Of a DNA stretch of 64,000 nt, positions 1 to 8,457 are shown in pieces (position 1 is the first letter of the stretch; every line of letters begins with the position of its first letter). Under the pieces are notes generated by a model. It had not been told where the DNA came from. It ran no database searches and worked only from the letters and a program-made list of their open reading frames with translations. Source of the stretch: Aquimarina latercula DSM 2041 (GTDB taxonomy: Bacteria; Bacteroidota; Bacteroidia; Flavobacteriales; Flavobacteriaceae); assembly GCF_000430645.1 (NCBI RefSeq), contig NZ_KE387185.1:655780-719779 (forward strand). The letters run 5' to 3'. The position numbers and the translations under genes were made by a program.

Positions 1-1
1 T

Positions 2-610
2 AATGAAATTCTAAAAATTTGTGCAACGAATAATATCATTACCATTGCTGATGAGGTGATGACCGGTTTTGGTAAGACGGGAAAACACTTTGCCTCAGAA
101 TATATAGAAACCAAGCCTGATATTATTTCTATGTCTAAAGCTTTAACTGCTGGTTTTGTGCCTATGGCTGTTACTAGTTGTACTCAAAATATATATGATG
201 CATTTTTAGACGATTCTATTGGTAAAGCATTCTTTCATGCACATACATACTCTGCGAACCCAATAGCGTGTTCTGTTGCAATAGCCGGAATAGAACTTTT
301 GAAATCCCAAGAAATTCAAAATAACATTAATACTATTATTAAATCACATCAGAATTTTGATGCGATCATACGAAACCATTCTAAGGTAAAAACTACCAGA
401 CAAAAAGGAGTTATTTATGCGTTAGATTTGGATATAGAGATGGATCGTTATGGCAAAAAAAGATATCAGATATTTGATCATTTTATGAAAAATGGGGTTT
501 GTCTTCGTCCGTTAGGAAAAACAATCTATCTATTACCGCCTTATGTTATTAAGAAAGATCAGTTAGATAAAATTTATGATACAATTATTTCTGTTTTAAA
601 CTCTTTGTAA
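2..610 (+). CDS. bioA: Adenosylmethionine-8-amino-7-oxononanoate aminotransferase, C-terminal part
   Basis: The frame is open from the window edge, so the N-terminus is missing. This PLP enzyme converts 7-keto-8-aminopelargonate to 7,8-diaminopelargonate in biotin synthesis, using S-adenosylmethionine as amino donor. Visible motifs are the PLP-ring aspartate in IADEVMTGFG (residues 15-24 of the fragment), the Schiff-base lysine in SMSKAL (codon at 137-139), and the late segments HAHTYSANPIACSVA and GVCLRPLG typical of BioA. The gene ends before a 20-bp palindrome. bioB lies about 5.7 kb downstream rather than next to it. The family (class III aminotransferase) is certain; assignment to BioA rests on the late motifs and the nearby bioB. 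Confidence 0.9.
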   Translation, partial: NEILKICATNNIITIADEVMTGFGKTGKHFASEYIETKPDIISMSKALTAGFVPMAVTSCTQNIYDAFLDDSIGKAFFHAHTYSANPIACSVAIAGIELLKSQEIQNNINTIIKSHQNFDAIIRNHSKVKTTRQKGVIYALDLDIEMDRYGKKRYQIFDHFMKNGVCLRPLGKTIYLLPPYVIKKDQLDKIYDTIISVLNSL

Positions 611-632
611 ACAGATAGCTATAAAATAACTA

Positions 633-652
633 TAAAATTTGATCAAATTTTA
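633..652. repeat. 20-bp perfect palindrome downstream of bioA
   Basis: A perfect inverted repeat with half-site TAAAATTTGA and no spacer begins 22 bases after the bioA stop codon. There is no clear loop or T-run, so it is a poor intrinsic terminator. It may be an operator for the following lipoprotein gene or chance in AT-rich DNA. Confidence 0.4.
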
Positions 653-726
653 GGGTAACAAATATCGCTTTTAAGACACTAACTATCGACTTCGTGTATA
701 GCGAGGATAATTAAACCCATTTAATA

Positions 727-1488
727 ATGAAAAAACTTTTATTTCTATCTGCGATTACAATTTTTGCAAGTTGTGATAGTGATTCTGTCTCTGATGAATT
801 TGATAATGCCAACGGGGATACTGCAAAAAAATTAATAGAAAGCGTTGAATTTAACCCTGCGCAAGTTGACGAAGAAGATCAAGTGTTTACAGTGAACTAC
901 GATGCCAATAATAAAGTAACAAGTGCATCTAACGGAATCGAAACCGCTGTTTTAGTGCATGAAAACGACGAATTGTCAACGATTACAGGAGATGGTGATC
1001 CTTTTAGTTTAAGTGAATTATATCAAGATCCATATGATGCGTTCGAAACAGGAGATGTATTAGAGTATGATATCAGTGGAAACCCAATTTCCATTAGTGT
1101 ACTCGAGGAGTATTATGAATACAATCAAAATACAGGAGAGTATGAAGAAACTATAGAAGAATATATTGCAACAATAACTTATGATGCTGCGCCGAATCCT
1201 TATTTCTACACTTTTGAAGCTGCCGGTTTAATTGAGGTTTTAGATAAAGTTCAATTAAACTTTAGTATGATGCCACAAAGTCCTGAAATTGTTAGAGCAC
1301 GTGCACTATTTCCTTTAAATAACATTAAATCTATTGTTTACAAGGATGAAGTTGGTGAAGTAGTTGGCGAACTTAAAATTGAATATGTATACGATGCAGA
1401 TAATTATCCAACTTCTGCAACATTAACTGTGATTGATGAAGATGAGTTGTCTTCAGTGTATACAATAACATATACTTATAAGCAATAA
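727..1488 (+). CDS. Lipoprotein of unknown function
   Basis: The 253-residue product starts with a lipoprotein signal peptide: a Lys-Lys start, a hydrophobic core and the lipobox FASC, so Cys16 would be lipidated. The mature N-terminus is rich in Asp and Ser (DSDSVSDEFDN), as in many flavobacterial surface lipoproteins. The rest is acidic and beta-rich in appearance, with repeated Tyr-Glu stretches (EYYEYNQNTGEYEETIEEY, about 118-136). I recognise no enzymatic motif. A single-gene transcript is likely, because a strong hairpin terminator follows. Confidence 0.8.
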   Translation: MKKLLFLSAITIFASCDSDSVSDEFDNANGDTAKKLIESVEFNPAQVDEEDQVFTVNYDANNKVTSASNGIETAVLVHENDELSTITGDGDPFSLSELYQDPYDAFETGDVLEYDISGNPISISVLEEYYEYNQNTGEYEETIEEYIATITYDAAPNPYFYTFEAAGLIEVLDKVQLNFSMMPQSPEIVRARALFPLNNIKSIVYKDEVGEVVGELKIEYVYDADNYPTSATLTVIDEDELSSVYTITYTYKQ

Positions 1489-1510
1489 TCTTGTAGAGCC
1501 TATTCAAAAA

Positions 1511-1550
1511 AAATAAGAGGACTTCTTGAAAAAGAGCCCTCTTATTTTTT
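1511..1550. terminator. Bidirectional intrinsic terminator
   Basis: A 10-bp stem (1511-1520 with 1538-1547) is flanked by A-runs and T-runs on both sides. It lies between the convergent lipoprotein gene and the Coa1-like gene, so it can serve both strands. Confidence 0.85.
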
Positions 1551-1565
1551 ATAATACTTTTTGGG

Positions 1566-2003
1566 TTAATTTTCTTCTGATCCTTTTCCCCACAATAAAT
1601 CGACTTGTTCGTTTGTTTCTTCTAATATTACATATAGTTCAGAATACGTCCAAGTGTCGTTTTGTTTAGTACCAACAATGTATATTTTAGCTTCTCCATT
1701 AGGACCTTTGATTGGGATAGAGATGTCGGCAGAACCTTGATCATTTTCAAATTTTAAACTACCATTCATTATACCATTAGTTTCTATTGGCTCTCCTAAC
1801 ATTTGTACGATATACTCATCTTGTTGTGCTTTTAAAAGGCCGTCTTGGTATGGTCCAGAGTTTGTAAAAGCTTTAGAAACCCCGAAGACAACTGAGCCAA
1901 GGAATACAAAGAAAATGACGATTATAGTAAAACAACCACCAACTGGTACTACCCAAGGCCAATTTCTGCTAAACCAACTTTTTTTAGATATTTGTTCTTC
2001 CAT
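1566..2003 (-). CDS. Coa1-like single-pass membrane protein
   Basis: The 145-residue product has a short cytoplasmic N-terminus containing WFSRNWPWVVP, one strong membrane segment at about 19-43, and an exported domain. The segment around PYQDGLLKAQQDEYIVQMLGEPI, followed by the IKGPNGEAKIYIVGT stretch, matches my memory of bacterial proteins in the cytochrome oxidase assembly factor 1 (Coa1) family. A direct role in oxidase assembly in bacteria is not established and no oxidase gene is nearby. The start is ATG at 2003. Confidence 0.65.
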   Translation of the reverse strand: MEEQISKKSWFSRNWPWVVPVGGCFTIIVIFFVFLGSVVFGVSKAFTNSGPYQDGLLKAQQDEYIVQMLGEPIETNGIMNGSLKFENDQGSADISIPIKGPNGEAKIYIVGTKQNDTWTYSELYVILEETNEQVDLLWGKGSEEN

Positions 2004-2067
2004 AGTATAAAGTGCTTTTTGGTTACTCTATAGGTAGGAATTTTTGCTGTTTTGTTACAAGATATAT

Positions 2068-3015
2068 TTATTCATAAAGATAGTTTCCTGCCGCGTCACC
2101 CATTTTTCTCATATTATGACCAACATTAGGAATTATTTTTAGCTCCCAATTAAATGGATATCCCATTTCTTTGGCTTTTGATTTGGCTACTTTAAAAAAG
2201 TACTTTGCTCTTGCCAATCTATGTAATCCTTGTTTATCAACAGTTTTGGAACGCAGTAAAATTCCGCCGGTTTCATTTTCATTATCTAATTCTCCAACAA
2301 AAATTATTAGCTTTTGTAGAAAAGCTTTTTTTAATTCTTGTTTCGAAAGGTTAAGATCTTCTATACCAAATGGATATTTTGTATCAAAGTCGGTTAATGT
2401 ATAGCTACCAGAGTTTGCAGCAACTATTTTATTTGCTTTCGATTTGGTATGCAAAATAGCAAATCGATGTAATATCTGCCCTCCTGCGGAATGTCCGAAT
2501 ATATCATAACTTTTTTGAGAACTATTTAGAGCAGCTATTGCTGATTCAAATATGGTATCGAAATCATGATATATCCATGTTGTTTTATCTAAATTTAGTT
2601 GAATAGAAGTTTTGTCTTCATCAAGAAAGACCTGATTTGTATTTTCGATGAAAGATATGCTTTCGCGGGTATTTACATCTTTGACAATTCCTCCTAGATG
2701 ATAATCCTCATACTGATATTCTATTTCAGGATAACTGGGAGATAAGATTAGAATATTGTGCTTTTCAGATTCTTCAATCCAGCTATCTCGATAACTATCA
2801 CCATTTCTGCCAGACCCAGGAATCACTAATAAGACCTTTGATGAAGGATTGAATTTTTTTGGTTTGTAATAATGAACCGTAATGATTTTGTTTTCATTCC
2901 CTTTACCTCCTTTAATGGTAAATATTCCGGGGCCTTCTAGGATAGATATTTTTTTATTTTGACCAAATGTAAAAGATACACAAGCTAAAATTATAAGGTA
3001 TACTATTCGTTTCAT
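2068..3015 (-). CDS. Secreted alpha/beta hydrolase
   Basis: The 315-residue product has a Sec signal peptide (about 1-18, cut near FGQ) and no lipobox, so it is probably periplasmic or secreted. The fold is shown by the beta strand and oxyanion region VLLVIPGSGRNGDSY (61-75), the nucleophile elbow GHSAGG with Ser176, a probable acid in FVGELDNEN, and the catalytic His300 in NVGHNM. The layout resembles feruloyl esterase or poly-hydroxyalkanoate depolymerase-like esterases, but the substrate cannot be read from the sequence. It is divergent from the LytS-type kinase gene. Confidence 0.75.
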   Translation of the reverse strand: MKRIVYLIILACVSFTFGQNKKISILEGPGIFTIKGGKGNENKIITVHYYKPKKFNPSSKVLLVIPGSGRNGDSYRDSWIEESEKHNILILSPSYPEIEYQYEDYHLGGIVKDVNTRESISFIENTNQVFLDEDKTSIQLNLDKTTWIYHDFDTIFESAIAALNSSQKSYDIFGHSAGGQILHRFAILHTKSKANKIVAANSGSYTLTDFDTKYPFGIEDLNLSKQELKKAFLQKLIIFVGELDNENETGGILLRSKTVDKQGLHRLARAKYFFKVAKSKAKEMGYPFNWELKIIPNVGHNMRKMGDAAGNYLYE

Positions 3016-3223
3016 TTTGATATAATTTTTAATGTTTTATCAAAAATTGGAAATTTATAACCTATTATTTTTTGATATCGATTACTTAGATAAGTAAACG
3101 CCTAGAAAAGTGGTTTTCAAAGACCTATTGTATTTGTCATTAAAACTCGATGATTCATTGGTTTTATGGAGTTATTCGTCGATAGTTAAAAATAATCTAG
3201 ACATATTTATTACTTTAGATTAT

Positions 3224-4315
3224 ATGGTTTTTGATTGGATCTTTTTGGAAAAATTAATAGTAAGACTACAGAAAAAGGAATGGACGAGACATTTGATTTT
3301 TTGGGTTGTAGTAATTCTAAGTTTTATTGCAAGGGACCGAATCCTTGATGAACATACTTTGTATACATCTTGGGTTCGTCAGCTATGTCTTTTAATTCCA
3401 CAACTAATCGGATCCTATTTTTTAGCATATTATTGGATCCCAAAATATATTGTTAGTAGTAAGAAGTTTCTATATATATTATTTCTGTTTTTGACTGTAT
3501 ACGTGACTATTGTTTTAGCGAGATATTTAATTATTCATGTTTCAGAAACACTTACCAGAACGCTGCCTTATAGGCAAGAGTCTTTAGTAGAAATAATATT
3601 GGATTGGAAGAAATTATTATCAGAATACTTCACTCCTATTTATGCTGTAGTATTAGGATTCCTTTTTATAAAATTCTTTATTCATTATATGGAGGCTAAA
3701 CAAAAAACGTTACAAATCGATAAAGAAAAAATTGAAACAGAATTAAATTTATTAAAAGCGCAACTAAACCCGCATTTTTTGTTTAACACCTTGAATAACA
3801 TTTACCTTTTAGCATTAGAAAACTCTTCCAAAACAGCTTATTCTATTGAAAAACTATCTGAGATTTTAGATTATATTTTGTACCGATGTACGGATAAATA
3901 CGGTTCTTTAAAAGGTGAGGTAAAGATGTTAGAGAACTATATAGAATTAGAAAAGTTAAGGTATGATGATCGATTACAGGTGACTCTAGAAAAGCATATA
4001 GAAAAAGATATAAATATAGCACCACTGATTCTACTCTCTTTTGTAGAAAATGCTTTTAAGCATGGTGCTGGAGAAGATAGTGGTTCTCCTAAGATCGATA
4101 TTTTGATTAGTTATACTAACGGATTATTTATATTTAATATCTCTAATACCGTTGATGCTGTCCCAGATGATAGTCAAAAAAAGAAAATTGGACTTGCCAA
4201 TATCAAAAAGCAGTTAGATTTATTATATAATAACCAATATAAATTAGAAATAAATAGCAACCAGAAAAACTTGTTTGTGGTCGAGTTGAAAATAAAAATT
4301 ACTAATGAAAACTAG
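3224..4315 (+). CDS. LytS/YehU-type sensor histidine kinase
   Basis: The N-terminal half carries about four membrane segments. The His_kinase domain contains LNPHFLFNTLNN, whose His (codon near 3773) is the usual phosphorylation site of this family, and a C-terminal HATPase domain with the N-box SFVENAFKHG. The frame stays open to a GTG at 3110, which would give 401 residues. I prefer the ATG at 3224 (363 residues), because relatives usually begin just before the LEKLIVRLQKKEW segment. The gene overlaps the next one, a LytTR regulator, by 11 bases, so the two form a sensor-regulator pair. The signal is unknown. Confidence 0.85.
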   Translation: MVFDWIFLEKLIVRLQKKEWTRHLIFWVVVILSFIARDRILDEHTLYTSWVRQLCLLIPQLIGSYFLAYYWIPKYIVSSKKFLYILFLFLTVYVTIVLARYLIIHVSETLTRTLPYRQESLVEIILDWKKLLSEYFTPIYAVVLGFLFIKFFIHYMEAKQKTLQIDKEKIETELNLLKAQLNPHFLFNTLNNIYLLALENSSKTAYSIEKLSEILDYILYRCTDKYGSLKGEVKMLENYIELEKLRYDDRLQVTLEKHIEKDINIAPLILLSFVENAFKHGAGEDSGSPKIDILISYTNGLFIFNISNTVDAVPDDSQKKKIGLANIKKQLDLLYNNQYKLEINSNQKNLFVVELKIKITNEN

Positions 4316-5015
4316 ATGTTTACTTGTAGATGATGAACCACTGGCAATACGGCTGCTAGAAAACCATATTTCTAAAATAGATTCTTTAGAGATAGTTGCT
4401 ACTTGCAATAACGCAATCAAAGCGCTAGAGATTTTAAAAAAAGAGAAGGTTGATTTATTATTTTTAGATATAAAAATGCCAAATATTACGGGGTTAGAAT
4501 TTTTAAAAACCATAAAAACTCCTCCAAAAACTATTATTACTACTGCATATAGAGAATATGCGCTAGAGGGATATGATTTAGATATTTTAGATTATTTACT
4601 GAAGCCCATTACGTTTGAAAGATTTTTTAGAGCAATAGAACGTTTTTTTAGAAATGAACAAGAGACGATTTTGTTTTCTGAAAAGAATAAGGAATCTACA
4701 GAAGAATGTTTACTTGTAAAAACTGGAAATAAATATCATAAAATACATCCTGATGATATTATGTATGTAGAAAGTCTAAAGGATTATATAAAAATATATA
4801 CGAATACAAAAGAGATACAAACGAAATATAAAATCAGTGATTTTGAAAAAGTACTCCCCGAAAAATCATTTTTAAGAATTCATAGATCTTTCATCATTAA
4901 TTTGGATAAAATAACGGCCTATACCCAGCATGATATAGAACTTGGTCTTATAGAAATTCCTATTGGAATTAGTTATAAGGAAAAAGTATATTCTCATCTA
5001 AAAATCAAAAAGTAA
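4305..5015 (+). CDS. LytTR-family response regulator
   Basis: The 236-residue product has an N-terminal receiver domain (acidic pair DDE at 9-11, phosphoacceptor Asp55 in LFLDIKMP, and Lys in the LLKPI segment). A C-terminal LytTR DNA-binding domain spans about 130-236, with YVESLKDYIKIYT and FLRIHRSFIINL. It should bind DNA and act as the output partner of the overlapping histidine kinase. The targets are not evident from the window; the adjacent beta-ketoacyl synthase has its own promoter. Confidence 0.9.
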   Translation: MKTRCLLVDDEPLAIRLLENHISKIDSLEIVATCNNAIKALEILKKEKVDLLFLDIKMPNITGLEFLKTIKTPPKTIITTAYREYALEGYDLDILDYLLKPITFERFFRAIERFFRNEQETILFSEKNKESTEECLLVKTGNKYHKIHPDDIMYVESLKDYIKIYTNTKEIQTKYKISDFEKVLPEKSFLRIHRSFIINLDKITAYTQHDIELGLIEIPIGISYKEKVYSHLKIKK

Positions 5016-5055
5016 TTTGATAATTATGATCCTATATCAATTAATAAATTAACAG

Positions 5056-5086
5056 TTGAACATGCGAGAACAAACCCCTACATTTG
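5056..5086 (+). promoter_or_regulatory. Bacteroidetes-type promoter before the ketoacyl synthase gene
   Basis: The -33 element TTG (5056-5058) and the -7 element TACATTTG (5079-5086) are separated by 20 bases, matching the TTG-N19-21-TAnnTTTG consensus for the primary sigma factor of Bacteroidetes. The expected transcript start is near 5092, only a few bases before the GTG start at 5099, so the mRNA would be almost leaderless. The -7 box lies in an imperfect inverted repeat with arms 5068-5074 and 5083-5089. Confidence 0.6.
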
Positions 5087-5098
5087 TTCAAAAATTAA

Positions 5099-6262
5099 GT
5101 GTTGCAAAACCCAATATCGATAACTGGAATTTCATCTATATCCCCTCTAGGAATTTCATCTGAGGAGATCTGGAACTTATATAAACAATCATCACATCGG
5201 ATTACTTTTGAAGACTTTGCTGGAAGTATAGCGCCAGTTGCAAAATTAAATTCAATATCAAGAAAAGAAATAGAAAAACTGAAGGAAAAGAATTCTCAAT
5301 ATGCTTCTTTGGATGATTCTGTTTTGTTTGCTTTATTAGCAGCAAGAAATGCTGTAAAAGATGCGAACTGGGGAGATGAAGTAGATTTTGGAATTAATGT
5401 TGGATCTTCTAGAGGAGCAACGAGTCTTTTTGAAAAATATCATAAAGAATTTATAGAAACTAATCAATCCTCTACATTAAGTTCGCCAACAACTACATTG
5501 GGTAATGTATCTTCTTGGATTGCTCAGGATTTAGGATCTAATGGGCCGGATATAAGTCATTCTATTACCTGTTCTACTGCTCTGCACGCAGTATTAAATG
5601 GTGTTGCTTGGTTACAATCTGGTTTAAGTAATAAGTTTTTAGTTGGTGGTAGCGAAGCTCCTTTAACTCCTTTTACTATCGCCCAAATGAAGGCTTTAAA
5701 AATTTATGCATCAGAATCTAAAGATCCTTATCCTTGTCAGGCAATGAACTGGGATAAAACTAGTAATACAATGTTTTTGGGAGAAGGTGCTGGAGTGGCT
5801 TGTTTGGAAAATGGAATTTTAGAAAACGCTATTGCGTTGATTACAGGAATTGGATATGCTACTGAATCATTAACACATAATATATCCATATCTACAAATG
5901 CGGATTGTTTCCAGAAATCAATGAAGATGGCCTTAGGAACTACGAAGGTAGAAGCTGTTGATGCAGTGGTTTTACACGCTCCTGGAACTGTAAAAGGAGA
6001 TCAAGCAGAATATAATGCAATTAAGGCTGTTTTTGGAGAAGCTGTTCCTGCGTTAACAACCAATAAATGGAAAATAGGTCACACATTTGGAGCTAGTGGA
6101 ATTTTAAGCATGGAATTGGCTGTTTTAATGATGAAACATCAGGAATTTATATCAGTCCCTTATATAAAGCATAATGTAATTCCTAAAAAATTGAATAAAA
6201 TTATGGTAAACGCTGTCGGATTTGGAGGAAATGCGGTTAGTATTCTGTTAGAACTACCATGA
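5099..6262 (+). CDS. Beta-ketoacyl-[acyl carrier protein] synthase family protein
   Basis: The 387-residue product is a thiolase-fold condensing enzyme with the full catalytic triad: Cys158 in SITCSTALHA, His293 in VLHAPGTVKGD and His328 in KIGHTFGASG. It is probably soluble and acts on ACP-bound acyl chains. It sits upstream of bioB and downstream of bioA, and is shorter and more divergent than housekeeping FabF. A role in making the pimeloyl precursor of biotin is a plausible inference, not shown. The frame has a stop directly upstream, so the start must be GTG 5099 or TTG 5102; the fold-starting ITGISSISPLG motif excludes a much later start. Confidence 0.85.
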   Translation: MLQNPISITGISSISPLGISSEEIWNLYKQSSHRITFEDFAGSIAPVAKLNSISRKEIEKLKEKNSQYASLDDSVLFALLAARNAVKDANWGDEVDFGINVGSSRGATSLFEKYHKEFIETNQSSTLSSPTTTLGNVSSWIAQDLGSNGPDISHSITCSTALHAVLNGVAWLQSGLSNKFLVGGSEAPLTPFTIAQMKALKIYASESKDPYPCQAMNWDKTSNTMFLGEGAGVACLENGILENAIALITGIGYATESLTHNISISTNADCFQKSMKMALGTTKVEAVDAVVLHAPGTVKGDQAEYNAIKAVFGEAVPALTTNKWKIGHTFGASGILSMELAVLMMKHQEFISVPYIKHNVIPKKLNKIMVNAVGFGGNAVSILLELP

Positions 6263-6310
6263 AAGTTAATATAGATTGTTATTAAAACTATCGAATTTGA
6301 TAAAGCTAAT

Positions 6311-6342
6311 TTGTGTTTTTTGATTTTAAACAATTACTTTTG
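6311..6342 (+). promoter_or_regulatory. Probable bioB promoter
   Basis: A TTG at 6311-6313 and TACTTTTG at 6335-6342 are spaced by 21 bases and fit the Bacteroidetes consensus. The -7 box is 22 bases upstream of the bioB ATG. Confidence 0.6.
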
Positions 6343-6364
6343 AAAATTCACATACCATTGATTT

Positions 6365-7468
6365 ATGAGCGTTATTAGACACGATTGGACATCACAGGAA
6401 ATATTAGATATATACAATAAACCATTAATGGAGTTGCTTTATGAAGCGGCATCTGTACATCGTGAATATCACGATCCAAATACAGTTCAAGTTTCTACAT
6501 TACTATCTATTAAAACAGGAGGTTGTCCAGAAGATTGTGGGTATTGCCCTCAAGCTGCAAGATATCATACTGATATAGAAGGTAATGATTTAATGAGTGT
6601 ACAGCAAGTAAAAGCACAAGCGCTTCGAGCTAAAGCATCTGGGAGTTCTAGAGTATGTATGGGAGCTGCCTGGCGTAATGTAAAGGATGGACCAGAGTTT
6701 GATAACGTATTAGAGATGGTGAGAACTATCAATAAGTTAGAGATGGAGGTTTGTTGTACATTAGGTATGATAACAGAAAATCAAGCTCAGAGATTGGCAG
6801 AAGCGGGATTATATGCTTATAATCATAATCTAGATACATCAGAAGAATATTATAAAGAAGTGATTTCTACCCGAGGTTATGAAGACCGTCTTCAGACTAT
6901 TGATAATGTGCGTAAAACTAACGTTACTGTTTGTAGTGGAGGAATCATTGGAATGGGTGAAAAGGCTGAAGATCGTGCTGGTATGTTGGTAGCTTTAGCA
7001 AAATTAAGTCCACAGCCAGAATCTGTTCCTATTAATGCACTTGTAGCAGTTGATGGTACACCACTGGAAGATCAAACACCTGTGGAAATTTGGGATATGA
7101 TTAGAATGGTAGCTACAACTAGAATTGTAATGCCACAGACACAAGTAAGACTTTCGGCAGGGAGAACGGAAATGAGTAGAGAAGGACAAGCTATGTGCTT
7201 TTTTGCAGGAGCAAATTCAATTTTTGCAGGGGATAAATTATTGACAACTCCTAATCCAGATGTTAATCAGGATATGGAAATGTTTAAAAAATTAGGATTG
7301 AACCCACAAAAACCATTTGTTAAGAAGGCACAACCCGATACAGTTGAAGCTGAGAACTCTAAGTTTGAAGCTAAAGGAGAAAAACCTAAATGGTCTAGGC
7401 CTGAGCATATCATTGAAAAGAATGAACTTGCTAAACAAAAGGGGAAAGAAGCTTTACTTAATAAATAA
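6365..7468 (+). CDS. bioB: Biotin synthase
   Basis: This radical SAM enzyme inserts sulfur into dethiobiotin to make biotin. The 367-residue product carries the CxxxCxxC cluster motif as Cys54, Cys58 and Cys61 in GGCPEDCGYC, the conserved CMGAAWRN segment and the later YNHNLDTSEEYY and SAGR segments. The Lys/Glu-rich C-terminal tail after about residue 315 (KPFVKKAQPDTVEAENSKF) is an extension common in Bacteroidetes. It has its own probable promoter, and the cupin-like oxygenase gene follows 54 bases later. Confidence 0.98.
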   Translation: MSVIRHDWTSQEILDIYNKPLMELLYEAASVHREYHDPNTVQVSTLLSIKTGGCPEDCGYCPQAARYHTDIEGNDLMSVQQVKAQALRAKASGSSRVCMGAAWRNVKDGPEFDNVLEMVRTINKLEMEVCCTLGMITENQAQRLAEAGLYAYNHNLDTSEEYYKEVISTRGYEDRLQTIDNVRKTNVTVCSGGIIGMGEKAEDRAGMLVALAKLSPQPESVPINALVAVDGTPLEDQTPVEIWDMIRMVATTRIVMPQTQVRLSAGRTEMSREGQAMCFFAGANSIFAGDKLLTTPNPDVNQDMEMFKKLGLNPQKPFVKKAQPDTVEAENSKFEAKGEKPKWSRPEHIIEKNELAKQKGKEALLNK

Positions 7469-7522
7469 TTTTGAAGTTTAGTAAACTTTGAAAAACAAAG
7501 TTTTAGAATTATTTTTTAGTTA

Positions 7523-8389
7523 GTGGGATTAAATTTAGAGCAAATATCAAGAGTAGAAACAATTACTAAAGAAGAATTTTTGAGGGATTATTTTATTCCT
7601 CAAAAACCGGTAGTAATAGAACGACTAATTGAAGATTGGCCGGCATATCAGAAATGGAATTTAGATTATATTAATGAAGTTGCTGGAGATAAAGAAGTGC
7701 CTTTGTTTGATGATAGACCGATAAATTCTGAGTTTAAGTTTAATGAGCCCCATACAAGCATGAAAATGAGTGAGTATGTGGACCTCTTAAAAAAGAAACC
7801 TACCAATTATAGAATTTTCTTGTATAACTTGTTGAAAGAGGTGCCAAAACTTAGAGAGGATTATAAATATCCTGAAATAGGATTGAGACTACTAAAAAAA
7901 ATGCCTTATTTGTTCTTTGGTGGTGGCGGTTCCAAAGTATTTATGCATTATGATATAGATTTAGGTAATATTCTTCACTTTCATTTTCATGGAGAAAAAC
8001 AATGTATTCTGTTCCCTCCTTCGGAAACGAAGTATTTGTACAAGGTCCCTCATGCATTAATCGCCCATCAAGAAATTGATTTTACAAATCCCGATTTAGA
8101 AAAATGGCCTGCTCTTAAGAAAGCAAATGGATATATTGCAAATCTTACACATGGCGAAACGTTGTATATGCCAGAAGGATATTGGCATCAAATGACTTAC
8201 CTTACTCCCGGATTTTCAATGAGCATTCGAGCAATGGCAACTAGATTTGGGAATATGAATAAAGCAGCATACAACATTCTTTTTATGCGCTATTTCGATA
8301 ATGTTATGCGCAGGATTGGAGGTCAGAAATGGATGGATCATAAAAATGAGTTGGCTATTAAAAGAACCAATAAACGGAATAGCTTATAA
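7523..8389 (+). CDS. Cupin-like (JmjC/FIH-type) oxygenase
   Basis: The 288-residue product looks like a Cupin_8 Fe(II)/2-oxoglutarate-dependent oxygenase. The probable iron ligands are His142 and Asp144 in FMHYDIDLGN and His222 in GYWHQM; Lys159 in HGEKQCILFPP could hold 2-oxoglutarate. The N-terminal segment KPVVIERLIEDWPAYQKWN is typical of the FIH-like group. The reaction and substrate are unknown; relatives hydroxylate protein or RNA side chains. The start is GTG at 7523, since a stop lies just upstream. It may be co-transcribed with bioB. Confidence 0.75.
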   Translation: MGLNLEQISRVETITKEEFLRDYFIPQKPVVIERLIEDWPAYQKWNLDYINEVAGDKEVPLFDDRPINSEFKFNEPHTSMKMSEYVDLLKKKPTNYRIFLYNLLKEVPKLREDYKYPEIGLRLLKKMPYLFFGGGGSKVFMHYDIDLGNILHFHFHGEKQCILFPPSETKYLYKVPHALIAHQEIDFTNPDLEKWPALKKANGYIANLTHGETLYMPEGYWHQMTYLTPGFSMSIRAMATRFGNMNKAAYNILFMRYFDNVMRRIGGQKWMDHKNELAIKRTNKRNSL

Positions 8390-8457
8390 TTATAGAAAGC
8401 TTGCAACCTTTTTAATTTCTTTTTGTCTTTATTATTAGAAATTATAAATCTTTCTTG

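Noticed and set aside
2171..2404. 77-residue plus-strand frame inside the secreted hydrolase gene
   Set aside because: It is antisense to a well-supported alpha/beta hydrolase with a complete triad.
5062..5163. 33-codon frame starting at ATG 5062 that overlaps the ketoacyl synthase start
   Set aside because: Its ATG lies between the -33 and -7 promoter elements, so it would not be transcribed from the predicted start, and the product has no motif.
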